Below are positions 14,893 through 23,763 of a DNA stretch of 40,554 nt, piece by piece (positions within the stretch are counted from its first letter, which is position 1; each line of letters opens with the position of its first letter). The stretch comes from Jiangellaceae bacterium (GTDB taxonomy: Bacteria > Actinomycetota > Actinomycetes > Jiangellales > Jiangellaceae). The stretch lies in NCBI GenBank assembly GCA_014534205.1, contig JACVRX010000002.1, positions 1 through 40,554 of the forward strand. The letters run 5' to 3'. The notes beneath the pieces were generated by a model. It did not search any database and was not told the DNA's origin. It saw nothing but the letters and a program-made list of their open reading frames with translations. The position numbers and the translations under genes were made by a program.

Positions 14893-16272
14893 ATGACGGC
14901 CGAACGAGCGCATCTGGTCGGGTTGCTGCTCGGCACCGAGGACGACTGGCCGCGCGCGTTCGAGACCCTGGTCCGCCGGCTCGGCGCGGTGACCGACGAC
15001 CAGGGACACCGCCACGACTTCGGCACCGAACGCATCACCATCGAGCCCTTCGACCTTCGATACAGGCCCCGCTACAACCTGGTGATCGACCGGCTGGCGT
15101 ACTGGTACCACCACCCGCGCGAATGGCTGAAGAAGATCGCGCTGTCCGACGACGTGTACTTGCTCAACAGCCCCTTCACGTTCCAGGCCATAGAAAAGCA
15201 CGCTGCATACTGCGCCATGATGCGGCTCGGCCTGAAAGTGCCGACCACAGTGCTGGTGCCGCCCAAGGACCCGATCGACAACACGAAATACGTCTATACC
15301 GCCGAGCGGTACAACCGCCCGTTCGACCTGGACACCATCGCGGAGCAGATCGGCTATCCGCTGTTCATGAAGCCGTACGACGGCGGTGCCTGGGTAGGAG
15401 TCAGCCGGATAGTCGACCGCGAGGCGCTGCACCGCGCGTACGACGAGTCAGGGCAGCGGCTGATGCACCTGCAGGGGTCGATCGAGGGCTACGACGCGTT
15501 CGCCCGGTCGCTGTCCATCGGCGCCGAGACGATGGTGATGCGGTTCCGGCCGGAGTTGCCGATGCACGACCGGTACGCCGTCCAACACAGCTTTCTCGCC
15601 CCTGAGGTGGGCGCCGAGGTCGTGACGATCGGCAAGCTGGTGAACGCGTTCTTCCGCTGGGAGTTCAACTCCTGTGAGACGCTCGTGCGCGGTCCGGAGG
15701 TACATCCGATCGACTACGCCAACGCTTGTCCGGATGTTGCGGTAACCAGCCTGCACTACTACTTCCCGTGGGCCATGAAGGCGCTGCTGCGCTGGACCGT
15801 GTTCTGTCTCGCCACCGAGCGCAAGGGACGCCCGTTCATGGACCCGGAGCCGTATTACGAGATCGCGGACGACCCGGATCTGGACTACGGCACCCGGCTG
15901 GCCCGCTACCGGTCGCTAGCGGATGAGTACTTCGAGACCGACCGTTATGCGGAGTTCAGTGCCAAGCACCTCCCCGACCTCGACGAGATGGTGCTGAGCT
16001 GGGTGAGCTCCGCCGAGTTCGACGAGCTGCTCGTCGACACCGTCCGCAGCACGTACCCCCCGCACGAGCACGAGCGGTTCCTCGCCCACTTCCGTGGCCT
16101 GATCGGGCTCTGGCGCTCCGACGAGGAAGGCCGGCTCTCGGCTGCCGGGGACGTGCCGGGCGACGCCGCGACTGCGCCAGCGCAGCAGGCCGACGCAGCA
16201 GCCGGCATGTCATCGGCTGCCGCCGGTGCCTCCGGGCAGGAAGGGGATGCAGCCGACCAGACGACATTTTGA
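14893..16272 (+). CDS. ATP-grasp family protein of unknown substrate
   Basis: A 459-aa soluble protein. The middle reads like an ATP-grasp fold: a preATP-grasp region (RYRPRYNLVIDRLAYWYHHP), then TFQAIEKHAAYCAMMRLGLK, a lysine strand (IGYPLFMKPYDGGAWVGVSR) and a later RWEFNSCETLVRG segment near the expected metal site. ATP-grasp enzymes join a carboxylate to an amine or thiol through an acyl phosphate; the partner molecules here are not recognisable. The C-terminal 50 residues are Ala/Gly/Gln-rich and probably disordered. The ATG at 14893 has GGAGGG upstream. It is followed by the DivIVA-motif/VOC fusion gene in the same direction. Confidence 0.7.
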   Translation: MTAERAHLVGLLLGTEDDWPRAFETLVRRLGAVTDDQGHRHDFGTERITIEPFDLRYRPRYNLVIDRLAYWYHHPREWLKKIALSDDVYLLNSPFTFQAIEKHAAYCAMMRLGLKVPTTVLVPPKDPIDNTKYVYTAERYNRPFDLDTIAEQIGYPLFMKPYDGGAWVGVSRIVDREALHRAYDESGQRLMHLQGSIEGYDAFARSLSIGAETMVMRFRPELPMHDRYAVQHSFLAPEVGAEVVTIGKLVNAFFRWEFNSCETLVRGPEVHPIDYANACPDVAVTSLHYYFPWAMKALLRWTVFCLATERKGRPFMDPEPYYEIADDPDLDYGTRLARYRSLADEYFETDRYAEFSAKHLPDLDEMVLSWVSSAEFDELLVDTVRSTYPPHEHERFLAHFRGLIGLWRSDEEGRLSAAGDVPGDAATAPAQQADAAAGMSSAAAGASGQEGDAADQTTF

Positions 16273-16284
16273 CGGGGGCCTGCG

Positions 16285-16325
16285 GAGCAACGAGGAGCCG
16301 AGCGAGGAACGAGCGAGGATCCGAG
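16285..16325. repeat. short GCGAGGA/CGAG-type tandem repeat
   Basis: The sequence GAGCAACGAGGAGCCGAGCG and its continuation repeat CGAG-based units, including AGCGAGGA twice 10 nt apart. It lies between the ATP-grasp gene and the DivIVA/VOC gene. Similar simple GAGCGAG repeats are seen between genes in other actinobacteria. No function is assigned. Confidence 0.5.
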
Positions 16326-16401
16326 TGCGACCGTCGAGCACACAACTCCGCAGTGACGCTTAGGATTCACCGGCTTCGAACGATGAGGAGAGTGACATCC
16401 G

Positions 16402-17373
16402 GTGGCGGTCACCCGCGACCCCGCATTTCGGACAATTCGCATGCGCGAGGCTTACGACCTAGACGCGGTCGACGACTTCGTCGACCGCGTCATCGATGCT
16501 CTGGAGGGCCGACCTGGCGGCGGCGGCGTGACTGCGGAGGCAATCGAGGCGCAGGAGTTCAAGGTCGTCCGGGTCCGCGAGGGCTATTCGATGGACGACG
16601 TCGACGACTGGCTGGACGCCGCTGCGGCCGAACTCCGGCGGCTCCGGGCCGCCGACGACCGCCAGTACCCAGAGCCGGCGCGACAGCCCGCACGGCAGCC
16701 GTCCTACCAGGAGCCGACGTACCAGCAGCCGGCGTACCAGCAGCCGGCGTACGAGCAAGCGGACAACCATCGAGCCGCATACCAGCCGGCCGGGGCGCCA
16801 GTGGTCGCCGCCCCGGTGCCGGAGCCGCCTGGCCCGCCGGTGCCGGCGGCGGCCCGGCCCGCGCACGCAACTGCGGCGACGCGGGCGAACACGGCCGTCG
16901 AGCCGGAGCCCGCGGTGCGCCAGCCGGCGCGCAGTCACCGGCGTCAGGAACCACGTCCGGTTGCGCAAGTACCGACACCGACGACCGGTCTGCATCACGT
17001 GGAGATATGGGTGCGCGACCTAGATACCGCCACCCGATCCTTCGGCTGGCTGTTCGAACGGCTCGGCTGGACGTTGTTCCAGGTGTGGGAGAACGGCCGC
17101 TCCTGGCGGGCGCCCGGCGACGGCCCTTACGTCGTGCTCGAGCGCTCGCCGGACCTGCGCTGGCAGCCGTACGACCGTACGGCTCCGGGGCTGAACCACC
17201 TGGCGCTGGCGGTGCCACAGCGCTGGATGGTCGACCGGATCGTGTCCGAAGCACCGATGTACGGCTGGCGCCTGCTCTTCCCGGACCGACACCCCTATGC
17301 CGGTGGCGCGCAGCACTACGCCGCGTATCTGGAGAATGGTGAGGGATTCGAGGCAGAGGTCGTTGCGCCGTGA
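16402..17373 (+). CDS. DivIVA-motif / VOC-domain fusion protein
   Basis: A 323-aa protein with an unusual layout. Residues 7–34 (FRTIRMREAYDLDAVDDFVD) and 53–80 (FKVVRVREGYSMDDVDDWLD) are two copies of the short DivIVA N-terminal (DivI1A) motif, which targets membranes or curved poles. A Pro/Gln/Tyr-rich linker follows (about 88–195, with YQQPA-type repeats). Residues 194–323 form a glyoxalase-like VOC domain with all four expected metal-ligand positions: His199 (GLHHVEIWV), Glu247 (YVVLERSP), His266 (GLNHLALAV) and Glu319 (GFEAEVV). There is no DivIVA coiled coil. The GTG at 16402 follows GAGGAGAG. The stop is 13 nt before the aldehyde dehydrogenase. The substrate is unknown. Confidence 0.85.
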   Translation: MAVTRDPAFRTIRMREAYDLDAVDDFVDRVIDALEGRPGGGGVTAEAIEAQEFKVVRVREGYSMDDVDDWLDAAAAELRRLRAADDRQYPEPARQPARQPSYQEPTYQQPAYQQPAYEQADNHRAAYQPAGAPVVAAPVPEPPGPPVPAAARPAHATAATRANTAVEPEPAVRQPARSHRRQEPRPVAQVPTPTTGLHHVEIWVRDLDTATRSFGWLFERLGWTLFQVWENGRSWRAPGDGPYVVLERSPDLRWQPYDRTAPGLNHLALAVPQRWMVDRIVSEAPMYGWRLLFPDRHPYAGGAQHYAAYLENGEGFEAEVVAP

Positions 17374-17386
17374 CGGGAGCGTTGCC

Positions 17387-18850
17387 ATGGCCCCACCAGA
17401 TGAGAAGCGAGTAGTCGACGCCGTCCCGACGAAATTGTTGATCGGCGGTGCGTGGCAGGACGCGGGAAGCGGCCGGACGTTCCCGGTGATCGACCCCTCT
17501 ACCGGGGACGCGTTATGCGAGGTCGCGGACGCAAGCCCGGAGGACGGTGACCACGCGCTGGCCGCGGCCGCAGCCGCTCAGCCGGAGTGGGGCGCGACGG
17601 CACCGCGAGAGCGGGCGGAGATCCTGCGCCGAGCGTTCGAGACGCTCATGCGGCGGCAGGACGACCTGGCTGTGCTCATGACGCTGGAGATGGGCAAGCC
17701 GGTTGCGGAGTCCAAGACGGAGATCGCCTACGCAGCCGAGTTCCTGCGCTGGTTCTCCGAGGAAGCAGCCCGGATCGAGGGGTCGTACCGGGTGGCACCG
17801 GCAGGCGGGATGCGGCTGCTGACCATGCGCCAGCCCGTGGGGCCCAGCCTGCTCATCACCCCGTGGAACTTCCCGACCGCGATGGGGACCCGCAAGATCG
17901 GCCCGGCCGTGGCGGCCGGCTGCACCATAGTGATCAAGCCGGCCGCCGAGACGCCGCTGTCGATGCTCGCGCTGGCGCAGATCCTGACCGAGTGCGGTCT
18001 GCCGCCGGGTGTACTCAATGTCCTCACCACGCGCCGGTCGGGCGAGGTGATGGAGCCGCTGATCCGAGATCGGCGGGCGCGCAAGCTGTCCTTCACCGGA
18101 TCCACGGAAGTCGGCAGCCGGCTGGTCGAGCAGGCCGCCGAACGGGTGCTACGGGTCTCCATGGAGCTGGGCGGGAACGCGCCGTTCCTGGTGTTCGACG
18201 ACGCCGACCTAGACGCCGCGGTCGACGGCGCGGTGACGGCGAAGATGCGCAACATCGGCGAGGCGTGCACCGCGGCCAACAGGTTCCTCGTGCATGAGTC
18301 CCTGGCCGGCGAGTTCACCCGCCGGCTGGCCGATCGGCTGGGAACGTTGCAGATCGGCCGCGGAACCGAGCCCGGTGTCCAGGTCGGCCCGTTGATCACC
18401 GAACATGCGCGGTCCGGGGTGGCGGAGCTCGTCGCCGACGCGGCTGATGCGGGCGGCAAGGTACTCGTCGGAGGGGAGCCGCTGTCGGGCCCCGGCTGGT
18501 TCTTCCCGCCGACGGTCATCGCCGACGTTCCCCCGCATGCCCGGGTGTTCCGGGAGGAGATCTTCGGCCCGGTCGCGCCGGTGACGCCGTTCGGGTCCGA
18601 CGCCGAGGCGCTGGCCTTGGCCAACGACACCGAGTTCGGGCTGGTGGCCTACGTCTACACCCGCGACCTGGACCGTGCGATCAGCGTGGCCGAGGGTCTG
18701 GAGACAGGCATGGTCGGGCTCAACGCAGGCGTCATCTCCAACCCGGCGGCCCCTTTCGGCGGGGTGAAGGCGTCGGGGTTCGGCCGCGAGGGCGGTCGCG
18801 AGGGCATCGAGGAGTACCTCGAGGTCAAGTACGTCGGCATTGCGCACTGA
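17387..18850 (+). CDS. aldehyde dehydrogenase, succinate-semialdehyde dehydrogenase-like
   Basis: A 487-aa NAD(P)-dependent aldehyde dehydrogenase. Key residues are in place: Asn161 in ITPWNFPTAM, Lys184 in IVIKPAAETP, the FTGSTEVGSRL cofactor loop, Glu260 in MELGGNAPF and the nucleophile Cys294 in GEACTAANRF. The C-terminal PFGGVKASGFGREGGREGIE is typical of the GabD-like branch, so succinate semialdehyde is a likely but unproven substrate. The ATG at 17387 has GGGAG upstream; the ORF-track start lies inside the preceding gene. The end overlaps the S66 peptidase start by 11 nt. Confidence 0.93.
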   Translation: MAPPDEKRVVDAVPTKLLIGGAWQDAGSGRTFPVIDPSTGDALCEVADASPEDGDHALAAAAAAQPEWGATAPRERAEILRRAFETLMRRQDDLAVLMTLEMGKPVAESKTEIAYAAEFLRWFSEEAARIEGSYRVAPAGGMRLLTMRQPVGPSLLITPWNFPTAMGTRKIGPAVAAGCTIVIKPAAETPLSMLALAQILTECGLPPGVLNVLTTRRSGEVMEPLIRDRRARKLSFTGSTEVGSRLVEQAAERVLRVSMELGGNAPFLVFDDADLDAAVDGAVTAKMRNIGEACTAANRFLVHESLAGEFTRRLADRLGTLQIGRGTEPGVQVGPLITEHARSGVAELVADAADAGGKVLVGGEPLSGPGWFFPPTVIADVPPHARVFREEIFGPVAPVTPFGSDAEALALANDTEFGLVAYVYTRDLDRAISVAEGLETGMVGLNAGVISNPAAPFGGVKASGFGREGGREGIEEYLEVKYVGIAH

Positions 18851-19799
18851 GCTGCTCGGGGAGCCGGTCGGGGTCGCAGAGCTCACCCGGCCACGCCGGC
18901 TGCACCCCGGCGACCGAGTGGCGGTCGTCGCTCCCAGCGGGCCGGTGCGGCCGGACCGGCTGGACGCGGGCTGCGCGATCCTGCGCTCCTGGGGGTTGCA
19001 GGTGCTGATCGGTGCGCATGTCACCGGCCGGCATCCACGGTTCGGCTACTTGGCGGGAACCGATGCCGACCGGGCCGCCGACCTACAGGCGGCCTGGCTA
19101 GATCCCTCCGTGGCGGCCGTCCTCTGTGCGCGGGGCGGCTACGGCGCACAGCGGGTGCTCGACCTGCTGGACTGGCCCGCGCTCTCCCAAGCTGGTCCGA
19201 AGGTATTCGCGGGCTACAGCGACGTCACCGCAGTGCACGAGGCATTCGCCACCAGGCTCGGGTTGGCGACACTGCACTCGCCGATGGCCGCGGCGCACGC
19301 GTTCGTCAGCGACCGCCAGACCGCGGAAGGATTCCGGCGCACGCTGTTCGAGCCGGAGACTGTCCAGGCGCTGTGCCTGCCTGGCGCGCTCGCCCTGGTT
19401 CCCGGGCAGGCGACCGGCGTGACCGTAGGCGGCTGCTTGAGCGTCCTGGTCGCCGGTCTGGGCGTTCCCGGGACCAGGCGCTGCGTCGGGGGCGGGATCC
19501 TTGTCCTGGAGGACGTGGGGGAGGAGCCCTATCGGATCGACCGAATGCTCACCCAGCTGATGCGCAGCTGTTGGCTGGACGGTGTCGCCGGGATCGCGTT
19601 CGGGTCGCTGCGCGACTGCGGCCCGGACGGCCTGCTGCGCGAGCTGGTCCTCGACCGGCTGGGACCGCTCGGCGTGCCGGTGGTGTGGAACCTCGGCTTC
19701 GGGCACGGCCCCAGCTCGCTCACGGTGCCGCTCGGCGTCGCCGCCACGCTGGACGCCGATCAGGCCACCCTCACCCTCCACCACCCCGCCCTGCTCTGA
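18840..19799 (+). CDS. LD-carboxypeptidase (peptidase family S66)
   Basis: A 319-aa serine peptidase of family S66, which removes D-amino acids from muropeptides or related substrates (LdcA/MccF type). The Ser-Glu-His triad can be placed: Ser127 in FAGYSDVTAVHE, Glu224 in ILVLEDVGEEPY and His289 in LGFGHGPSSLTVPLG. The N-terminal GDRVAVVAPSGPV and CARGGYGAQRVL are also typical. The start is TTG at 18840, inside the end of the dehydrogenase gene. No ATG or GTG lies between it and the conserved N-terminus, so a rare start codon is likely. No signal peptide, so cytoplasmic recycling is probable. Confidence 0.9.
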   Translation: MRTELLGEPVGVAELTRPRRLHPGDRVAVVAPSGPVRPDRLDAGCAILRSWGLQVLIGAHVTGRHPRFGYLAGTDADRAADLQAAWLDPSVAAVLCARGGYGAQRVLDLLDWPALSQAGPKVFAGYSDVTAVHEAFATRLGLATLHSPMAAAHAFVSDRQTAEGFRRTLFEPETVQALCLPGALALVPGQATGVTVGGCLSVLVAGLGVPGTRRCVGGGILVLEDVGEEPYRIDRMLTQLMRSCWLDGVAGIAFGSLRDCGPDGLLRELVLDRLGPLGVPVVWNLGFGHGPSSLTVPLGVAATLDADQATLTLHHPALL

Positions 19800-19814
19800 G
19801 CAGTAACTGTCTGG

Positions 19815-19980
19815 ATCACCCGTACCCTGCCTGCCCGTACATGAACGGCCTGCAGGCCCCTTTACGAGCCCTTTACGAGCCCCCCTTTACGAGCCCCTTT
19901 ACGAGCCCCTTTACGAGCGCCCTTTACGAGCCCTTTACGAGCATGGTGATGGGCAGCCTGGTGACGGCCGTCGTCCCGGG
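19815..19980. repeat. possible fourth palindromic-repeat copy split by a tandem array
   Basis: The left part (ATCACCCGTACCCTGCCTG, then CCCGTACAT, then GGCCTGCAGGCC) resembles the left half of the dispersed element. TGGTGATG at 19944–19951 resembles its right half. Between them sits the CTTTACGAGC tandem array. The junction GCAGGCC/TGGTGATG corresponds to continuous sequence in copy 1. The match is partial, so this is tentative. Confidence 0.4.
19860..19942. repeat. seven-copy CTTTACGAGC tandem array
   Basis: Perfect CTTTACGAGC decamers start at 19860, 19871, 19885, 19897, 19909, 19922 and 19933, separated by 1–4 bases (mostly C). The period averages about 12 bp, close to one helical turn. 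The array is intergenic between the S66 peptidase and dxr, 65–145 bp upstream of the dxr start. Spacers are too short for a CRISPR array. Confidence 0.9.
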
Positions 19981-20006
19981 TGACGGTGGCGAGGAACAAT
20001 ACTCGG

Positions 20007-21197
20007 GTGGGGACCCCACGCCAGGTCGTGATCCTCGGCTCGACCGGATCGATCGGCACCCGGGCGATCGACGTGGTGCGCCGCAACCCGGACCGGTTCC
20101 GAGTGGTCGGCATCGCCGCCAACGGCACCGACCCGCAACTCCTGGCGGCTCAGGCGCTCGACCTCACGGTGGATGTCGTCGCCGTCGCCAAGCCGACTGC
20201 CGCCGAAGACTTGTTGCTCGCCTTCTACACCGAAGCGCAACGCCGCGGGTTCAGCACCGCGGAATATGCAGTGCCCAAGATCATCGCCGGGCCCGACGCA
20301 GCGACCGAGCTGGCGAGGTACGACTGCGACGTCGTCCTCAACGGCATCAGCGGCTCCATCGGCCTCCGCCCCACGTTGGCTGCGCTCGATGCGGGGCGCA
20401 CGCTGGCGCTGGCGAACAAGGAGTCGCTGATCGTCGGCGGTCCGCTAGTAACCGGTGCTGCGCGGACCGGACAGATCGTGCCGGTCGACTCCGAGCACTC
20501 CGCGCTCGCTCAGTGCTTGCGCGGTGGGCGGCGCGACGAGGTCCGGCAGCTGATCCTCACCGCGAGCGGCGGGCCCTTCCGCGGGCGCCGTCGAGACGAG
20601 CTGACCGACGTCACACCGGAGCAGGCACTCGCCCATCCGACCTGGGACATGGGCCCGCTGGTCACCGTCAACTCCGCGACGCTTGTCAACAAGGGGCTGG
20701 AGGTCATCGAGGCGCACCTGCTCTTCGGCGTCCCGTTCGACGCGATCGACGTGGTCGTGCATCCCCAGTCCGTCGTCCACTCGATGGTGGCGTTCGCGGA
20801 CGGCTCGACGCTCGCGCAAGCCAGCCCGCCGGACATGCGGATTCCCATCTCGCTGGCGCTCGGGTGGCCGGAGCGGGTCCCGGACGCTGCGGCGGCCTGC
20901 AACTGGACCGCCGCACACACCTGGGAGTTCCACCCGCTGGATGACGATGCGTTCCCGGCGGTGTCGCTGGCCCGCGAGGTCGGCGCCCGCGGCGGCACCG
21001 CACCGGCTGTGTACAACTCGGCGAACGAGACGTGTGTAGCCGCGTTTCTGGACAGGCGGCTGCTGTTCCCCGGGATCGTCGACACCGTTGCCGCCGTCGT
21101 CGGCGAGCACAGTCCCGGGAACGCCACGAGCGTGGACGACGTTCTTGCTGCCGAGGCCTGGGCACGAATCCGGGCCGGCGAGCTGACCAGGCGATGA
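20007..21197 (+). CDS. dxr: 1-deoxy-D-xylulose 5-phosphate reductoisomerase
   Basis: Converts DXP to MEP with NADPH, the first committed step of the MEP isoprenoid pathway. The NADPH loop [18 protein letters not shown], the NGISGSIGL and [11 protein letters not shown] boxes, the metal/substrate segment [12 protein letters not shown], and TASGGPFRG with [20 protein letters not shown] are all present. I start at GTG 20007 (396 aa), about 10 nt after GAGGAA. GTG 19980 or 19986 would add seven to nine residues. ispG lies two genes downstream, so two MEP-pathway enzymes share this stretch, as in mycobacteria (Rv2870c, Rv2868c). Confidence 0.96.
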   Translation: MGTPRQVVILGSTGSIGTRAIDVVRRNPDRFRVVGIAANGTDPQLLAAQALDLTVDVVAVAKPTAAEDLLLAFYTEAQRRGFSTAEYAVPKIIAGPDAATELARYDCDVVLNGISGSIGLRPTLAALDAGRTLALANKESLIVGGPLVTGAARTGQIVPVDSEHSALAQCLRGGRRDEVRQLILTASGGPFRGRRRDELTDVTPEQALAHPTWDMGPLVTVNSATLVNKGLEVIEAHLLFGVPFDAIDVVVHPQSVVHSMVAFADGSTLAQASPPDMRIPISLALGWPERVPDAAAACNWTAAHTWEFHPLDDDAFPAVSLAREVGARGGTAPAVYNSANETCVAAFLDRRLLFPGIVDTVAAVVGEHSPGNATSVDDVLAAEAWARIRAGELTRR

Positions 21198-21219
21198 AAG
21201 GTCCCATGAAGGCGGAGCG

Positions 21220-22554
21220 ATGGACTGGCTGACCGGTCTGGGCGTCGTCGCGTTCGCGCTTGGATTGCTTGCGTCGATTGCGTTGCACGAGCTCGGACAC
21301 CTGGTGCCGGCAAAGCGCTTCGGCATCAAGGTGAGCCAGTACATGGTGGGCTTCGGCCGTACCGTCTGGTCCCGTCGGCGGGGGGAGACCGAGTACGGGC
21401 TCAAGGCGATCCCGCTCGGCGGCTATGTGCGGATGGTGGGCATGTTCCCGCCGGAGCCGGGTGAGGACCCGCGCCGCCTGCGGACGGCCAGCACCGGTCC
21501 GCTCCAGGCGCTCATCGACGACGCCCGCCGCGCGTCGCGCGAAGAGATCCGGCCCGGCGAAGAGGACCGGCTCTTCTACCGCAAGCCGTGGTGGAAAAAG
21601 CTCATCGTCATGCTCGCCGGGCCCGCGATGAACGTCCTGATCGCCGCCGTCCTCGCAGCCAGCGTGCTCATGACCTACGGCAACCCGGCCGAGCCGGTCT
21701 TGCGGCCGGTGGTGAGTGAAGTGTCGGCCTGCGTCGTCCCCGTCGCCGACGGGAATCGGCCCTGTACGGCGGAGGATCCGCCAACCCCAGCGGCCGCCGC
21801 CGGCATCCGGCCGGGCGATCGGCTGGTGTCCTTCGACGGCGAGCCGATCGACAGCTGGAGCGAGGCACAGGAGCTCATCCGCAGTCAGGCCGCCGGACCG
21901 GTCGAGGTCGTCGTGGTGCGCGACGGCCGCCAGCTGACTCTCGTAGCGGATCTCATCACCACCCAGCGGCGGGCCCTCGGCGAGCCGGCCGAGAACGGGA
22001 TCCGCCAGCCGACCGACGAGCTGGTCACGGTGGGGTTCCTCGGCGTATCGCCCACCCAGCAGCTGGTCCCCGAGGACCTCGGCGGTGCCGTTGGTTGGAT
22101 CGGTGAGTTCACCGTGCTGACGGCGGAGGCGGTCGTCTCCATCCCGCAGAAGATGGTGGGGGTCTGGGAGGCGGCGTTCGGCGGCGCTGAGCGTGACCTC
22201 ACCGGGCCGATCGGCATCGTGGGAGCGGGCCGGATCGGCGGCGAGATCGCCACCGCGGACATCGACGTCGCCGATCGGGTGGCGACGTTCGTGTTGTTGC
22301 TCGCCAGCTTCAACATGGCCATTGCGTTGTTCAACCTGCTGCCGCTGCTCCCGCTGGACGGCGGCCACGCGGTCGGCGCGCTCTGGGAGGGCGTCAAGCG
22401 CGGCTACGCCCGGCTGACCGGTGGTCCGCAACCGCGCCCGGTCGACGTCGCCAAGGCGCTGCCGCTCGCCTACGCGGTGGCGGTAGTGCTGATCGGGATG
22501 AGTGCGCTGCTGCTCTACGCGGACATCGTCAACCCGGTACGCCTCTCCGGCTGA
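21220..22554 (+). CDS. rseP: site-2 metalloprotease RseP/Rip1
   Basis: A 444-aa intramembrane zinc protease that cuts anti-sigma factors or other membrane proteins. The zinc motif HELGH is at residues 23–27 in the first membrane segment and the third ligand is in LDGGH (about 379–383). GYVRMVGMF follows the first site, and a PDZ domain ([20 protein letters not shown]) lies between. Further membrane segments are at about 130–150 and at the C-terminus. The ATG at 21220 follows GGCGGAG at good spacing. In mycobacteria the orthologue (Rip1) sits in the same dxr–rip1–ispG order. Confidence 0.96.
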   Translation: MDWLTGLGVVAFALGLLASIALHELGHLVPAKRFGIKVSQYMVGFGRTVWSRRRGETEYGLKAIPLGGYVRMVGMFPPEPGEDPRRLRTASTGPLQALIDDARRASREEIRPGEEDRLFYRKPWWKKLIVMLAGPAMNVLIAAVLAASVLMTYGNPAEPVLRPVVSEVSACVVPVADGNRPCTAEDPPTPAAAAGIRPGDRLVSFDGEPIDSWSEAQELIRSQAAGPVEVVVVRDGRQLTLVADLITTQRRALGEPAENGIRQPTDELVTVGFLGVSPTQQLVPEDLGGAVGWIGEFTVLTAEAVVSIPQKMVGVWEAAFGGAERDLTGPIGIVGAGRIGGEIATADIDVADRVATFVLLLASFNMAIALFNLLPLLPLDGGHAVGALWEGVKRGYARLTGGPQPRPVDVAKALPLAYAVAVVLIGMSALLLYADIVNPVRLSG

Positions 22555-22588
22555 CGACGGGCGCTATGTGCTCGGGGAGAATGAGGCC

Positions 22589-23743
22589 ATGAGCGTTGCC
22601 CTCGGAATGCCGACGATGCCCGCGCCCGTGCTCGCGCCGCGCCGCAAGTCCCGGCAGATCCGCGTGGGCAAGGTGCTGGTGGGCGGCGACGCGCCGGTCA
22701 GCGTGCAGTCGATGACCACTACGCCGACGACCGACGTCGACGCGACGCTGCAGCAGATCGCCGAGCTGACCGCAGCCGGGTGCGACATCGTCCGGGTTGC
22801 CTGCCCGAGCCAGGACGACGCCGATGCGTTGCCTGCTATCGCTCGCAAGTCGCAGGTCCCGGTCATCGCCGACATCCACTTCCAGCCGAAGTACGTGTTC
22901 GCGGCGATCGATGCCGGCTGCGCGGGCGTGCGGGTGAACCCGGGGAACATTCGCAGGTTCGACGACCAGGTGAAGGCGATCGCCAAAGCCGCAAGCGACG
23001 CCGGTGTCTCGATCCGGATCGGCGTGAACGCCGGCTCGCTGGACCCGCGGCTGCTCGCCAAGTACGGCAAGGCAACCGCCGAGGCGCTGGTCGAGTCGGC
23101 GGTGTGGGAGGCGTCACTGTTCGAGGAGCACGACTTCCATGACTTCAAGATCTCGGTGAAGCACCACGATCCGGTGGTGATGGTGCGGGCCTACGAGTTG
23201 CTCGCTGAACGTGGCGACTGGCCGCTGCACCTCGGCGTCACGGAGGCGGGCCCGGCGTTCCAAGGCACCGTCAAGTCCGCGGTCGCGTTCGGTGCCCTGC
23301 TGTCGAAGGGCATCGGCGACACGATCCGGGTCTCGCTCTCCGCGCCACCGGTCGAGGAGGTCAAGGTAGGCCTTCAGGTCCTGCAGTCGCTCAACCTGCG
23401 CGAGCGCAAGCTCGAGATCGTGTCGTGCCCGTCCTGCGGCCGGGCTCAAGTGGACGTCTATACCCTCGCCGACCGGGTGACCGCCGGGTTGGAGGGCCTG
23501 GAGGTGCCGTTGCGCGTCGCGGTGATGGGATGCGTGGTCAACGGGCCCGGCGAAGCGAGGGAGGCCGACCTCGGAGTCGCGTCCGGCAACGGGAAGGGCC
23601 AGATCTTCGTGCGCGGCGAAGTCGTGAAGACCGTACCTGAAGCGTTGATCGTCGAGACACTGGTCGAAGAGGCGATGCGCCTGGCCGACGACTTGGCGGC
23701 CGCGGGCGGCCCACCCGGGCCAGCGCAGGTCGTCGTCAGCTGA
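22589..23743 (+). CDS. ispG: 4-hydroxy-3-methylbut-2-en-1-yl diphosphate synthase
   Basis: The [4Fe-4S] enzyme that turns MEcPP into HMBPP in the MEP pathway. The 384-aa protein keeps the cluster ligands Cys280 and Cys283 ([12 protein letters not shown]), Cys315 and Glu322 ([12 protein letters not shown]). The TIM-barrel part has [16 protein letters not shown] and VRVNPGNI. The ATG at 22589 ([19 protein letters not shown]) follows GGGGAGAATGAGG. The ORF-track start at 22502 lies inside rseP. Confidence 0.97.
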   Translation: MSVALGMPTMPAPVLAPRRKSRQIRVGKVLVGGDAPVSVQSMTTTPTTDVDATLQQIAELTAAGCDIVRVACPSQDDADALPAIARKSQVPVIADIHFQPKYVFAAIDAGCAGVRVNPGNIRRFDDQVKAIAKAASDAGVSIRIGVNAGSLDPRLLAKYGKATAEALVESAVWEASLFEEHDFHDFKISVKHHDPVVMVRAYELLAERGDWPLHLGVTEAGPAFQGTVKSAVAFGALLSKGIGDTIRVSLSAPPVEEVKVGLQVLQSLNLRERKLEIVSCPSCGRAQVDVYTLADRVTAGLEGLEVPLRVAVMGCVVNGPGEAREADLGVASGNGKGQIFVRGEVVKTVPEALIVETLVEEAMRLADDLAAAGGPPGPAQVVVS

Positions 23744-23763
23744 TCACGAGAGCGGAGGCGGAC

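Noticed and set aside
16269-17342. 357-aa ORF in another frame over the DivIVA/VOC gene
   Set aside because: Arg/Gly/Ala-rich without motifs; the overlapping frame has clear DivIVA and VOC motifs. I considered a frameshifted pair but the real frame is open from 16402 to 17373.
19860-19942. CRISPR array
   Set aside because: Repeats are 10 bp with 1–4 bp gaps; there are no spacers and no cas genes in the window.
19862-20128. 88-aa minus-strand ORF with ARKG repeats
   Set aside because: The repeats are only the translation of the tandem DNA array, and the rest is antisense to the dxr start.
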